NCBI RefSeq assembly: GCF_014695955.1
Contig: NZ_JACJPG010000459.1
Span: forward strand, 1-42,849
Source: Leptolyngbya sp. FACHB-36
Lineage (GTDB): Bacteria; Cyanobacteriota; Cyanobacteriia; Leptolyngbyales; Leptolyngbyaceae
Direction: 5' to 3'
DNA length: 42,849 nt
This document shows, one piece after another, positions 1 through 6,656 of the stretch (within the stretch, counting starts at the first letter, position 1; each line of letters opens with the position of its first letter). A model generated the notes under the pieces. That model was not told where the DNA came from. It saw only the letters and a program-made list of their open reading frames with translations, and did not search any database. Both the position numbers and the translations under genes were made by a program.

Positions 1-141
1 CGGGCAGTTGTGGGCGCGGTGGTTGCTTCAGTCGTGCAAGATCCGATGGTGTATGTGTCTGGCGGCAGCGAGCATCAGGGACCTGCGGGTGGCGGACCGA
101 TCGCGGTGATTGCGCGTCAGTCAGCATTCGGTACACCCTGA
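1..141 (+). CDS. C-terminal end of an unidentified protein (partial)
   Basis: The first reading frame is open from the window edge to a TGA at 139-141 and gives the last 46 residues of a protein. The tail is rich in Val, Ala and Gly and carries the string [20 protein letters not shown] do not recognise it with confidence. The GGS...GGG..AV pattern faintly recalls the C-termini of gamma-glutamyltransferase-fold hydrolases, one of which (oxamate amidohydrolase) belongs to purine catabolism. That would suit the next three genes, but it is only a guess. The gene lies 56 bases upstream of the HIU hydrolase start on the same strand, so it probably belongs to the same transcription unit. The real start is outside the window. 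Confidence 0.55.
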   Translation, partial: RAVVGAVVASVVQDPMVYVSGGSEHQGPAGGGPIAVIARQSAFGTP

Positions 142-197
142 ACTTGCGATTGACTAAGAGAATGCGATGATGAAGTGCAACTTTCAGTTGCTCGCCC

Positions 198-257
198 ATG
201 TCCGGCAAACTCATCTCCGGCAAACCTATGTCTGGCAAACTTATGTCTGGCAAACTT
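198..257 (+). repeat. Four tandem 15-bp units at the start of uraH
   Basis: Units at 198-212, 213-227, 228-242 and 243-257 share the pattern AT(G/C)TC(C/T)GGCAAAC(T/C)(C/T). The last two are identical. The unit length is a multiple of three, so unit gain or loss keeps the frame and only changes how many MSGKL copies precede the catalytic domain. Confidence 0.95.
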
Positions 258-602
258 ACGACGCACGTTCTGGATACGGCTCAGGGTCGCCCTGCTGCCG
301 ACTTGACCATTGAACTATGGGCGATCGACCCTGCCTCCGAGCAAAAAACGCTGTTAAAAACCGTGCAAACGAATACCGACGGACGCACAGATGCGCCATT
401 GCTGACGGGTAAACTCCAAATCGGCGTTTACGAACTGGTGTTTGCAGTTGGTGATTACTTTGCTCAGTCATCCCTCAGCACACAAACCCCGCCGTTTCTC
501 GATCGGGTTCCGGTTCGCTTCGGCATCGCGGATGCAGCTACTCACTACCATGTGCCACTGCTGGCGTCGCCGTGGTCCTATAGTACATATCGGGGAAGTT
601 AG
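198..602 (+). CDS. uraH: 5-hydroxyisourate hydrolase (transthyretin-like)
   Basis: This enzyme hydrolyses 5-hydroxyisourate, the product of urate oxidase, to OHCU. Seen: the family opening KLTTHVLDT with its active-site His (residue 23 here), an Arg in TDGRTD (63), a His in THYHVP (118), and the diagnostic C-terminus YRGS. The size of about 115-134 residues is typical. The N-terminus is odd: four 15-base units encode [20 protein letters not shown], giving in-frame ATGs at 198, 228 and 243. The family normally starts where the ATG at 243 lies, so 198 gives a 15-residue extension. No strong ribosome binding site decides between them. The deaminase gene follows after 25 bases. Family assignment is secure; the start is not. 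Confidence 0.95.
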   Translation: MSGKLISGKPMSGKLMSGKLTTHVLDTAQGRPAADLTIELWAIDPASEQKTLLKTVQTNTDGRTDAPLLTGKLQIGVYELVFAVGDYFAQSSLSTQTPPFLDRVPVRFGIADAATHYHVPLLASPWSYSTYRGS

Positions 603-627
603 TCGTTGCATTCGTCATTCATGCTCT

Positions 628-1992
628 ATGCCAACGCTGCTGGTTAAAAACATTCATACGCTAGTGACGATGGACGCCGATCGTCACGAAATCCGACACG
701 GAGCAATCTTCGTGCGAGACAACGTGATTGAGCAAGTAGGAACGACCACAGAACTGCCGCAGACCGCAGATGAAGTGTTGGACTTACGCGATCGCCACGT
801 CGTTCTGCCAGGACTTGTGAACACGCATCATCATTTCTTTCAATGCCTGACGCGAGCAGTTCCAGCGGCACAAAGCTGCGATTTATTTAACTGGCTGAAG
901 ACGCTGTATCCGATTTGGTCAAATCTCACCGCCGAAGGCGTCTACATCAGCGCCCAGCTTGCAGCCGCTGAGTTAATGCTGTCCGGCTGCACCACCGCCA
1001 GCGACCATCTCTATCTTTTCCCCAACGATTGCACGTTAGATGACGAAATTCGAGCTATTCAGGCGATCGGGCTGCGGTTCCATGCCAGTCGCGGCAGCAT
1101 GAGCGTTGGTGAAAGCCAAGGTGGACTGCCGCCAGATACGCTGGTGGAGCGAGAGCCAGACATTCTCAACGATTCGCAGCGACTAATCGAGCAGTACCAC
1201 GATGCCGATCGTTATGCGATGCTGCGAATCACGCTTGCGCCCTGTTCGCCATTCTCGGTGTCGCAAGCCCTAATGCGCGAATCGGCAACCATGGCGCGAA
1301 CGTATCCGAACGTGCGGCTACACACACATCTGGCAGAGAATAAATCAGACGTCACCTACAGCCTGGAAAAGTTTGGCATGATTCCCGGTGACTATGCGGA
1401 ATCGGTCGGCTGGCTGGGTGAAGACGTGTGGCATGCTCACTGCGTACAGCTTAGCGAGGCGTCGATCGCCAAGTTTGGCAGAACCGGAACGGGCGTAGCT
1501 CATTGCCCCTGTAGTAACATGCGGTTGGCAAGCGGGATTGCGCCCATTCGCACCATGCTGAACCACGGCGTTCCGGTCGGCTTGGGCGTCGATGGCTCTG
1601 CCTCAAACGATTCGGGGCATCTGCTTCAGGAAGCCCGCACTGCCTTGCTGTTGGCTCGCGTGCGGAACTGTGATGCGGCAGAAATGACGGCGCGGCAGGC
1701 GCTGGAATTGGGAACAATCGGCGGTGCTCGCGTACTAGGGCGCGATGACATCGGAGTTCTAGCTCCTGGCATGTCAGCAGATTTTGTTGTCGTGAATCTG
1801 GACCGTCCGCAGTTTGCCGGAGCGATCCACGATGTTGTGGCGGCGCTAATTTTCTGTCAAGTCGATCGCGTCGATTACAGCTTCATCAACGGCAAAAAAG
1901 TGGTAGATCAGGGACGCTTGACCACAGTAGAAATGGAGCGGCTGGTCGAACGTGCAAACCAGCTGGCACAAGCATTGGTAGACGGCAAATGA
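628..1992 (+). CDS. 8-oxoguanine deaminase (amidohydrolase superfamily)
   Basis: Predicted to deaminate 8-oxoguanine to urate in the cytoplasm; the close relatives are the TrzN/AtzA-like and guanine deaminase amidohydrolases. Seen over 454 residues: the metal-binding HxH in PGLVNTHHHFFQ (His67, His69), His234 in HTHLAE, His271 in WHAHCV and Asp322 in GVDGSASND, which is the single-metal set of this subgroup. The frame is open upstream to 442, but that extension overlaps uraH and is unlike the family. The ATG at 628 begins the usual strand MPTLLVKNIHTLVTMD. It overlaps uraD by four bases (ATGA), which suggests translational coupling. Urate-forming activity fits the flanking urate-catabolic genes, so 8-oxoguanine is favoured over triazine or guanine substrates, but the substrate is inferred. 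Confidence 0.88.
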   Translation: MPTLLVKNIHTLVTMDADRHEIRHGAIFVRDNVIEQVGTTTELPQTADEVLDLRDRHVVLPGLVNTHHHFFQCLTRAVPAAQSCDLFNWLKTLYPIWSNLTAEGVYISAQLAAAELMLSGCTTASDHLYLFPNDCTLDDEIRAIQAIGLRFHASRGSMSVGESQGGLPPDTLVEREPDILNDSQRLIEQYHDADRYAMLRITLAPCSPFSVSQALMRESATMARTYPNVRLHTHLAENKSDVTYSLEKFGMIPGDYAESVGWLGEDVWHAHCVQLSEASIAKFGRTGTGVAHCPCSNMRLASGIAPIRTMLNHGVPVGLGVDGSASNDSGHLLQEARTALLLARVRNCDAAEMTARQALELGTIGGARVLGRDDIGVLAPGMSADFVVVNLDRPQFAGAIHDVVAALIFCQVDRVDYSFINGKKVVDQGRLTTVEMERLVERANQLAQALVDGK

Positions 1993-2486
1993 CCTACACG
2001 ATCGCAGACTTAAACCAGCTCAGTCAGGATGCATTTACTGAGGCATTGGGTGCGGTGTTTGAGGACACACCAGCGATTGCTCGACAGGCTTGGCACGATC
2101 GTCCGTTTGCAGATGTGATGGAACTGCATCAGGCAATGGTAGCGGTGGTGGACGCAATGAGCCAAGACGAGCAACTGGCGTTGATCCGAGCGCATCCAGA
2201 CTTGGGCACACGGGCAAAAATGGCACCCGCATCCGTGCAGGAGCAAGCCGGAGCCAGATTAGATCGATTGACTCCAGAGGAATACGATCGCTTTCTATCC
2301 CTCAATCAAGCATACAAAGACAGATGCGGCTTTCCATTCATCATCGCTGTTAAAAACCACACGAAAGCCAGCATTTTAGAAGCGTTCGATCGCCGCTTGC
2401 AGAACTCCCTCGACGCCGAACGACAGCAGGCGATCGACGAAATCGCTCACATTGCCCACTTCCGCCTGTTGGATTTAGTGAGGTGA
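1989..2486 (+). CDS. uraD: 2-oxo-4-hydroxy-4-carboxy-5-ureidoimidazoline (OHCU) decarboxylase
   Basis: Decarboxylates OHCU stereospecifically to (S)-allantoin, the step after UraH. The 165-residue protein is all-helical in character and has the family hallmarks: the catalytic HPDLG (His69), the SVQEQAGA segment with Glu85, and the substrate-pocket GFPFI at 114-118. Its start codon overlaps the deaminase stop codon, so the two are co-translated. The order uraH - deaminase - uraD in one tight unit argues that all three act on one flux. No urate oxidase is visible between them. Confidence 0.96.
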   Translation: MTYTIADLNQLSQDAFTEALGAVFEDTPAIARQAWHDRPFADVMELHQAMVAVVDAMSQDEQLALIRAHPDLGTRAKMAPASVQEQAGARLDRLTPEEYDRFLSLNQAYKDRCGFPFIIAVKNHTKASILEAFDRRLQNSLDAERQQAIDEIAHIAHFRLLDLVR

Positions 2487-2506
2487 TCAACGCAGGACTT
2501 TTAACC

Positions 2507-2575
2507 AAAACCTCGGAGGTTTAAGCCACCAGGTGGGTTACGATGCCTGATGCTTGATTAAAACCTCCGAGGTTT
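2507..2575. terminator. Inverted repeat after uraD
   Basis: AAAACCTCGGAGGTTT (2507-2522) and AAACCTCCGAGGTTT (2561-2575) are reverse complements over 15 bases, with a 38-base loop that itself holds CCACCAGGTGG. Each arm is also nearly self-complementary. It sits 20 bases after uraD and before the converging protease gene, so it may end transcription from either side. There is no long T run, so a terminator role is inferred. Confidence 0.5.
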
Positions 2576-2580
2576 GCCTA

Positions 2581-2668
2581 ATACCAATTCGGAATTCGGA
2601 ATTGTAAACGCTCGATCTCGTCAACGTTTCAGTCGTTTGATCGGTAGCTGGAATTAGAGAATTGGTAT
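2581..2668 (-). mobile_element. Miniature inverted-repeat element, copy 1
   Basis: An 88-bp segment bounded by ATACCAATTC and its exact complement GAATTGGTAT. Read on the minus strand it matches the elements at 27337 and 27527 in both ends and in the internal stretch around GATCAAACG.CTGAAACGTTGA. It has no coding capacity. This pattern suits a non-autonomous (MITE-like) element; no target duplication is clear. Confidence 0.7.
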
Positions 2669-2692
2669 AAGTCCTAAATCTCACCTTTGCAA

Positions 2693-3718
2693 TTACGCGG
2701 CTTTGGTGGAAGGGACGATCGCGATCGTTCGCCGATCGGAGCCGCGCAGAACACTCAATTCTGACGGCACGCCGACGCGCTCTCCGGTCAGGTACTTGTG
2801 CAAATCGTCAATGCTGCCGATCGTCTGCCCGTTAAAGCCAATGATGACATCCCCTTCGATCAGTCCAGCGCGACGAGCCGGACTCTCCGGCTCCAGCGAT
2901 ACTACCAGCACGCCACTTTCGGCTTCCAAGTTGTGGAAGCGCACCAGTCGTCGATGCAGCGGCACCGTTTGTCCCGCCACCCCAATGTAGCCACGGGTAA
3001 TTTCGCCATTTTGGATTAGCGCGGCTGCCACAAGTTTGGCAGTGTTGATCGCGGTAGCAAAGCAAATGCCCTGAGCAGGCAGAATCACCGCTGTATTAAC
3101 GCCAATCACCTCGCCGCGAGAATTCACCAGCGGTCCACCCGAGTTACCTGGATTCAGCGCTGCGTCGGTTTGAATCACATTATCGATTAGCCGACCCGAC
3201 TTAGCCCGCAGCGATCGACCCAAGGCGCTGACCACGCCCGCTGTCACCGTGTACTGGAAGCCGTAGGGATTGCCGATCGCGATCGCCAACTGCCCCACCT
3301 TAATCGATTGCGAATCTCCCAGCTTTGCCGGAACAAGATGCGGTGCGTGAATCCGCACTACGGCAAGGTCAGTGTCGGGGTCATCGCCAATCAGTTCTGC
3401 GCCATAGTGCTGCCCATCAGGAAGCGTTACTTCAATGCGCGTCGCTCCGTGCACCACGTGGCTATTGGTCAAAATGTAGCCATCGGGCGTAATGACAAAG
3501 CCGGACCCATTGCCGCGATTCTCTTGAGGCTGACGCCGATCGCGCCGCTGCGCCGCTTGATACACTTCGATGTTGACCACAGACGGGCTGACTCGCTCGG
3601 CTGCTGACGTTACCGCATGGGAATACGCATCGAGAAGTTGGTCATCTGAAGGAGACGGAACCGACGCGAGCGATCGCTCCTCAGATTCAGAGTTAGATAC
3701 CAGTCGTACCGGAGTCAT
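2693..3718 (-). CDS. HtrA/Deg-type serine protease with one PDZ domain
   Basis: An S1C protease for protein quality control. Seen over 341 residues: a trypsin-like domain with catalytic His87 in TNSHVVHG, Asp117 in DTDLAVV and Ser193 in NPGNSGGPLV, then one PDZ domain at roughly 235-330 (GYIGVAGQTVP...; AGLIEGDVI). Unlike most cyanobacterial HtrA/HhoA/HhoB proteins, no signal peptide or membrane anchor is visible. The first 35 residues are polar (MTPVRLVSNSESEERS), so it may act in the cytoplasm, unless the true start is elsewhere. It lies 72 bases downstream of the alpha/beta hydrolase on the same strand and may be co-transcribed with it. The exact paralogue cannot be named. Confidence 0.93.
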   Translation of the reverse strand: MTPVRLVSNSESEERSLASVPSPSDDQLLDAYSHAVTSAAERVSPSVVNIEVYQAAQRRDRRQPQENRGNGSGFVITPDGYILTNSHVVHGATRIEVTLPDGQHYGAELIGDDPDTDLAVVRIHAPHLVPAKLGDSQSIKVGQLAIAIGNPYGFQYTVTAGVVSALGRSLRAKSGRLIDNVIQTDAALNPGNSGGPLVNSRGEVIGVNTAVILPAQGICFATAINTAKLVAAALIQNGEITRGYIGVAGQTVPLHRRLVRFHNLEAESGVLVVSLEPESPARRAGLIEGDVIIGFNGQTIGSIDDLHKYLTGERVGVPSELSVLRGSDRRTIAIVPSTKAA

Positions 3719-3790
3719 ATCGCTTACCCAAAAGACGTGGATCTTTTGTAGCGAATTTCCCCGATTGCTCGATGGCGAGAAATCCGTACC

Positions 3791-4678
3791 CTACACGGGA
3801 AGCTGCGACAGCCAATCCAGCATCAGCGGGTTCACCACCTCTGGTCGATCGTCGTGGGGACAGTGCCCCGTGTCAGGAATCGCCACAAACTTCAGTGGAT
3901 GAGTCTCCGCATGGTTTCGGTACAGTTTCGCTGCCGAAATTGGCGTCCACGGGTCTGCTTCACCCCACATCACCAGCAGCGGCACATTCACTTTAGGTAG
4001 CAGTTCCGCTGGAGTCGGACCGGGAGGAGCCGTCAGCACCGAAGCAAACACCTTTTGCGCGCCTTCATCACACGAAGGCGCGTACAGCATATCCACGAGT
4101 TCATCGGTGACCGCCTCGCGATTGCGGTAGACCTGACTCAGCGATCGACGAATCCGCTCCTTCTTACGAACCTGGTTAAACACCAGTGGACCGAAGCGCG
4201 GCGATCGAACAAGATTGGTGAACGTCGCCATAATCAACCGCAGCGGCGGAGCTAGCTCATCAGGGCGATGGTTCATGCCGCCCGCACAATTGAGCAGAAT
4301 GCCGCCTCGCGCCAGTTCGGGATGGTTCGCCAGCAGCATCAAACACAGCAAGCCACCGATCGAGTTGCCGACAAACACCGTTGGCTGATTGATGTGTGCG
4401 GCGCAAAAATCCTTCAGCAGTTCTTGCCACACGTCCAGCGTGTAGTCGATCGCGGGCTTATCGGAACCGCCGAAGCCCAGCAGATCGATCGCGTAGACGC
4501 GGTAGCCACCCGCTGCTAGGGCTGGAATGTTTTTGCGCCAATGCCCCAGCGAGGCTCCAAAGCCGTGAACCAGCAGCAGCGACGGACCGTCGCCCATAAC
4601 GGTGTACTGGATGTTGTAGTTCTGCCAGGTCCAGAGGTGTTTTTCTAGCGGAGTTGCTGTTGTAAGTTGCTGTACCAC
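3791..4678 (-). CDS. alpha/beta-fold hydrolase
   Basis: A 295-residue single-domain hydrolase of the type common in cyanobacteria and plastids. Seen: the oxyanion-hole HGFGASLGHW (38-47), the nucleophile elbow GNSIGG with Ser106, an acid in WGEADPWTP (Asp242) and His272 in DTGHCPHDD, so the catalytic triad is complete. There is no signal peptide. The substrate is unknown; relatives include chlorophyll-side-chain and ester hydrolases, but nothing here points to one. The start ATG at 4678 precedes a typical WQNYNIQY strand. Confidence 0.9.
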   Translation of the reverse strand: MVQQLTTATPLEKHLWTWQNYNIQYTVMGDGPSLLLVHGFGASLGHWRKNIPALAAGGYRVYAIDLLGFGGSDKPAIDYTLDVWQELLKDFCAAHINQPTVFVGNSIGGLLCLMLLANHPELARGGILLNCAGGMNHRPDELAPPLRLIMATFTNLVRSPRFGPLVFNQVRKKERIRRSLSQVYRNREAVTDELVDMLYAPSCDEGAQKVFASVLTAPPGPTPAELLPKVNVPLLVMWGEADPWTPISAAKLYRNHAETHPLKFVAIPDTGHCPHDDRPEVVNPLMLDWLSQLPV

Positions 4679-4889
4679 AATCTTTATGAAGAATCTTAAA
4701 CACTTTTATCCTAGCGGTTCTAGCAACCGAAGCGCACATTTGCTTACTCGACTTCCGAATAAAAGCATCAAAGGCTGTGTGACCAGTGATGGTTAAGGCG
4801 ATCAGTAGAACTGCTTCTTGCACTTAGTCATTATTATGCTGCAACTAACAGTAGCCTCAATCTCCACAACAACGACTTACTTTGTCAAT

Positions 4890-5711
4890 TCAATCTGCTT
4901 TAACAGAGTTGCTGGATGGCGTGAACCAAGATAAAGCAAGACCTTCAGCAACTAACTTCTCTTCGTTCAGAATTCGCTCGAATGGAACATGACCTGCTAC
5001 TTTCTCGCGTTCCCAAAATTGAGTCGCATATCGATGAGCAAACGCTTCCTTTTCTTGATCGGGCTTGCTCCAATACAAATCATTATTCTCATCGTCTTGC
5101 ACACTTTCCAAATAATCAACGTAATGTCCAACTTCGTGTGGCAGCGTTCGGTATAACTGGGTACTACGATTTGATTCTAAACTTGTGTGAACTGCATAAT
5201 ATCGACGCTCAGAAACAACTCGATGACCGTCCTGTGCAAGACGCTCTAGCTCTTGAATCTCATCAGGGGTCAAAGACTTACTCCACCGCTGAACTGTTTC
5301 AACCGGTTGTGCTTCGAGATGAATCGCGACTCCAGTATATTGATGAATTTCCGACCAGTATTGTAGTCGCCCCCAAACTGGGCTCAGAAGACGCTCTTTA
5401 CGCTTGGGCTGACGCAGCACAACTAAACTAATTGATTCCACATCTTTTGAGGGAAGTAAACTTAGAACTTGCACGATGTCATCAGGCGTACAAGCATGTA
5501 GAAAACCTGGTTGAACTGGCTCAACTAGAATCGTAATTTCGCGCTCGCCAACGCGCCGAACGATCGCAACAAAATCTTTTAGTTTTTCATAGAAGAGCGG
5601 CACACCTGCCCAAGATTCAGAAATTTGCATCCGGTTATTTTGACCATATCCTGACTTTGAGGTGCCAATATTTTTATTTCTACGTCGGGCATCCCAACCA
5701 GGTCTTCGCAT
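4890..5711 (-). CDS. Putative zinc metallopeptidase-like protein (HEVGH), unrecognised family
   Basis: A protein of 273 residues that I do not recognise as a named family. The visible clue is PHEVGHYVDYLE: His192-Glu193-x-x-His196, the zincin motif, followed about 25 residues later by QEKEAFAHRYA, whose Glu220 or Glu222 could be the third zinc ligand. The spacing resembles HEXXH...E proteins such as ImmA-like domains, but no helix-turn-helix is present. The N-terminal half (FVAIVRRVGEREITILVEP...) looks like a separate alpha/beta segment. The first 27 residues are Arg/Lys/Asn-rich and an alternative ATG lies at 5630. No signal peptide is visible. Codon use seems AT-richer than in its neighbours. 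It stands alone, with about 210 and 150 bases of non-coding DNA on its two sides. Confidence 0.7.
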   Translation of the reverse strand: MRRPGWDARRRNKNIGTSKSGYGQNNRMQISESWAGVPLFYEKLKDFVAIVRRVGEREITILVEPVQPGFLHACTPDDIVQVLSLLPSKDVESISLVVLRQPKRKERLLSPVWGRLQYWSEIHQYTGVAIHLEAQPVETVQRWSKSLTPDEIQELERLAQDGHRVVSERRYYAVHTSLESNRSTQLYRTLPHEVGHYVDYLESVQDDENNDLYWSKPDQEKEAFAHRYATQFWEREKVAGHVPFERILNEEKLVAEGLALSWFTPSSNSVKAD

Positions 5712-5862
5712 TTTGGTAAGAACTAAGTGTTACATCTGAACAAGTAATCTTTATGTGCTTGTTTCCAAGACAACTTAAGCAGTACAATAATGGACTAAAC
5801 AGAATTCCCTGAATATATTCATTTATCTTTGTCATCTACAGCAGATAGTCAAACAACTCAAA

Positions 5863-6324
5863 TTAGATGTTGTCCTGTCCGGCTTCCCGCTCTAAAAGTA
5901 GTGTTACGGGTCCATCGTTTTTGATCGTCACCTGCATCATTGCCCCAAATTTCCCAGTTTCTACCCGCAAGCCGCTGGCTCGCAGTAGCGCGACGAAGCG
6001 ATCGTACAGCGCCTCAGCCTTGGACGGTGTAGCCGCGCGATCGAACGACGGTCGCCGACCTTTGCGACCATCGCCATACAGCGTAAACTGGCTCACCACC
6101 AGCAGTTCACCGCTGATCTCCTGCACAGATCGATCGAATCGTCCATGTTCACCGTCAGGAAACAGCCGCAGATCCAGGCACTTCCGCGCCATCCACTCCA
6201 GTTCAGCATCCGTATCCGTATCGGCAATACCCACCAGCAGGTTTAGCCCCCGTCCAATCCGCCCAATCACCTGTCCGTCCACGCTGACATGAGAAGCCGT
6301 AACGCGCTGAATCACAACTCGCAT
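5863..6324 (-). CDS. dtd: D-aminoacyl-tRNA deacylase
   Basis: Removes D-amino acids wrongly attached to tRNA. The 153-residue product begins [17 protein letters not shown], exactly like the family. It has the two dimer-interface active-site motifs: SQFTLYGD in the middle and [10 protein letters not shown] near the end, with the cross-subunit Gly-Pro. The frame stays open upstream to 6603, but that part overlaps the ferredoxin-like gene and is unlike Dtd, so ATG 6324 is chosen. The upstream gene ends 10 bases before it on the same strand, so the two are probably one operon. Confidence 0.96.
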   Translation of the reverse strand: MRVVIQRVTASHVSVDGQVIGRIGRGLNLLVGIADTDTDAELEWMARKCLDLRLFPDGEHGRFDRSVQEISGELLVVSQFTLYGDGRKGRRPSFDRAATPSKAEALYDRFVALLRASGLRVETGKFGAMMQVTIKNDGPVTLLLEREAGQDNI

Positions 6325-6334
6325 GACGATCGCC

Positions 6335-6616
6335 CTAGAGGTAATTGGGATGCAAACGAGGATGAAGCAGCCGATCGACGACCTCCCCATGCTGGAGATG
6401 CCGTTGAACAATCTCTGGCACATCGTCCGGCTTGACTCGGCAATACCAGATTTCATCCGGCAGCACTCGCACCGTTGGACCCATATTGCACTGTCCCTGA
6501 CAGCCGCAGTCAACAACCGTCGCGATCGCCTCCGCTTGCTGCTGAAAGGCTTGCAGCACCTCAGCAGAGCCGTTGGCAAGGCAATTCGTGTACTGACAGA
6601 CAAGAACTTGTCTCAT
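6335..6616 (-). CDS. Thioredoxin-like [2Fe-2S] ferredoxin-domain protein
   Basis: A 93-residue protein of the small (2Fe-2S) ferredoxin group with a thioredoxin fold. Cluster-ligand cysteines can be seen as CQYTNC near residue 7 and [16 protein letters not shown] in the middle; C...C.GQC..GP.V.V is the family signature. It likely carries electrons or iron-sulphur status in the cytoplasm; its partner is unknown. It lies between cobW (38 bases upstream in transcription order) and dtd (10 bases downstream), all on the minus strand. Confidence 0.88.
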   Translation of the reverse strand: MRQVLVCQYTNCLANGSAEVLQAFQQQAEAIATVVDCGCQGQCNMGPTVRVLPDEIWYCRVKPDDVPEIVQRHLQHGEVVDRLLHPRLHPNYL

Positions 6617-6624
6617 GGATGTTG

Positions 6625-6656
6625 AATTATGAATTGCAAATTACGAATTCATAATT
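6625..6656. repeat. Inverted repeat between cobW and the ferredoxin-like gene
   Basis: AATTATGAATT (6625-6635) and AATTCATAATT (6646-6656) form an 11-bp stem with a 10-base loop. It begins at the cobW stop codon. It is AT-only in the stem and could be an attenuator or mRNA-end structure within the operon. Confidence 0.5.

Noticed and set aside
442-627. N-terminal extension of the 8-oxoguanine deaminase frame
   Set aside because: It overlaps the well-supported uraH gene in another frame and has no family similarity; the enzyme starts naturally at 628.
6325-6603. Upstream extension of the dtd frame
   Set aside because: It runs through the ferredoxin-like gene in another frame and encodes no Dtd sequence.
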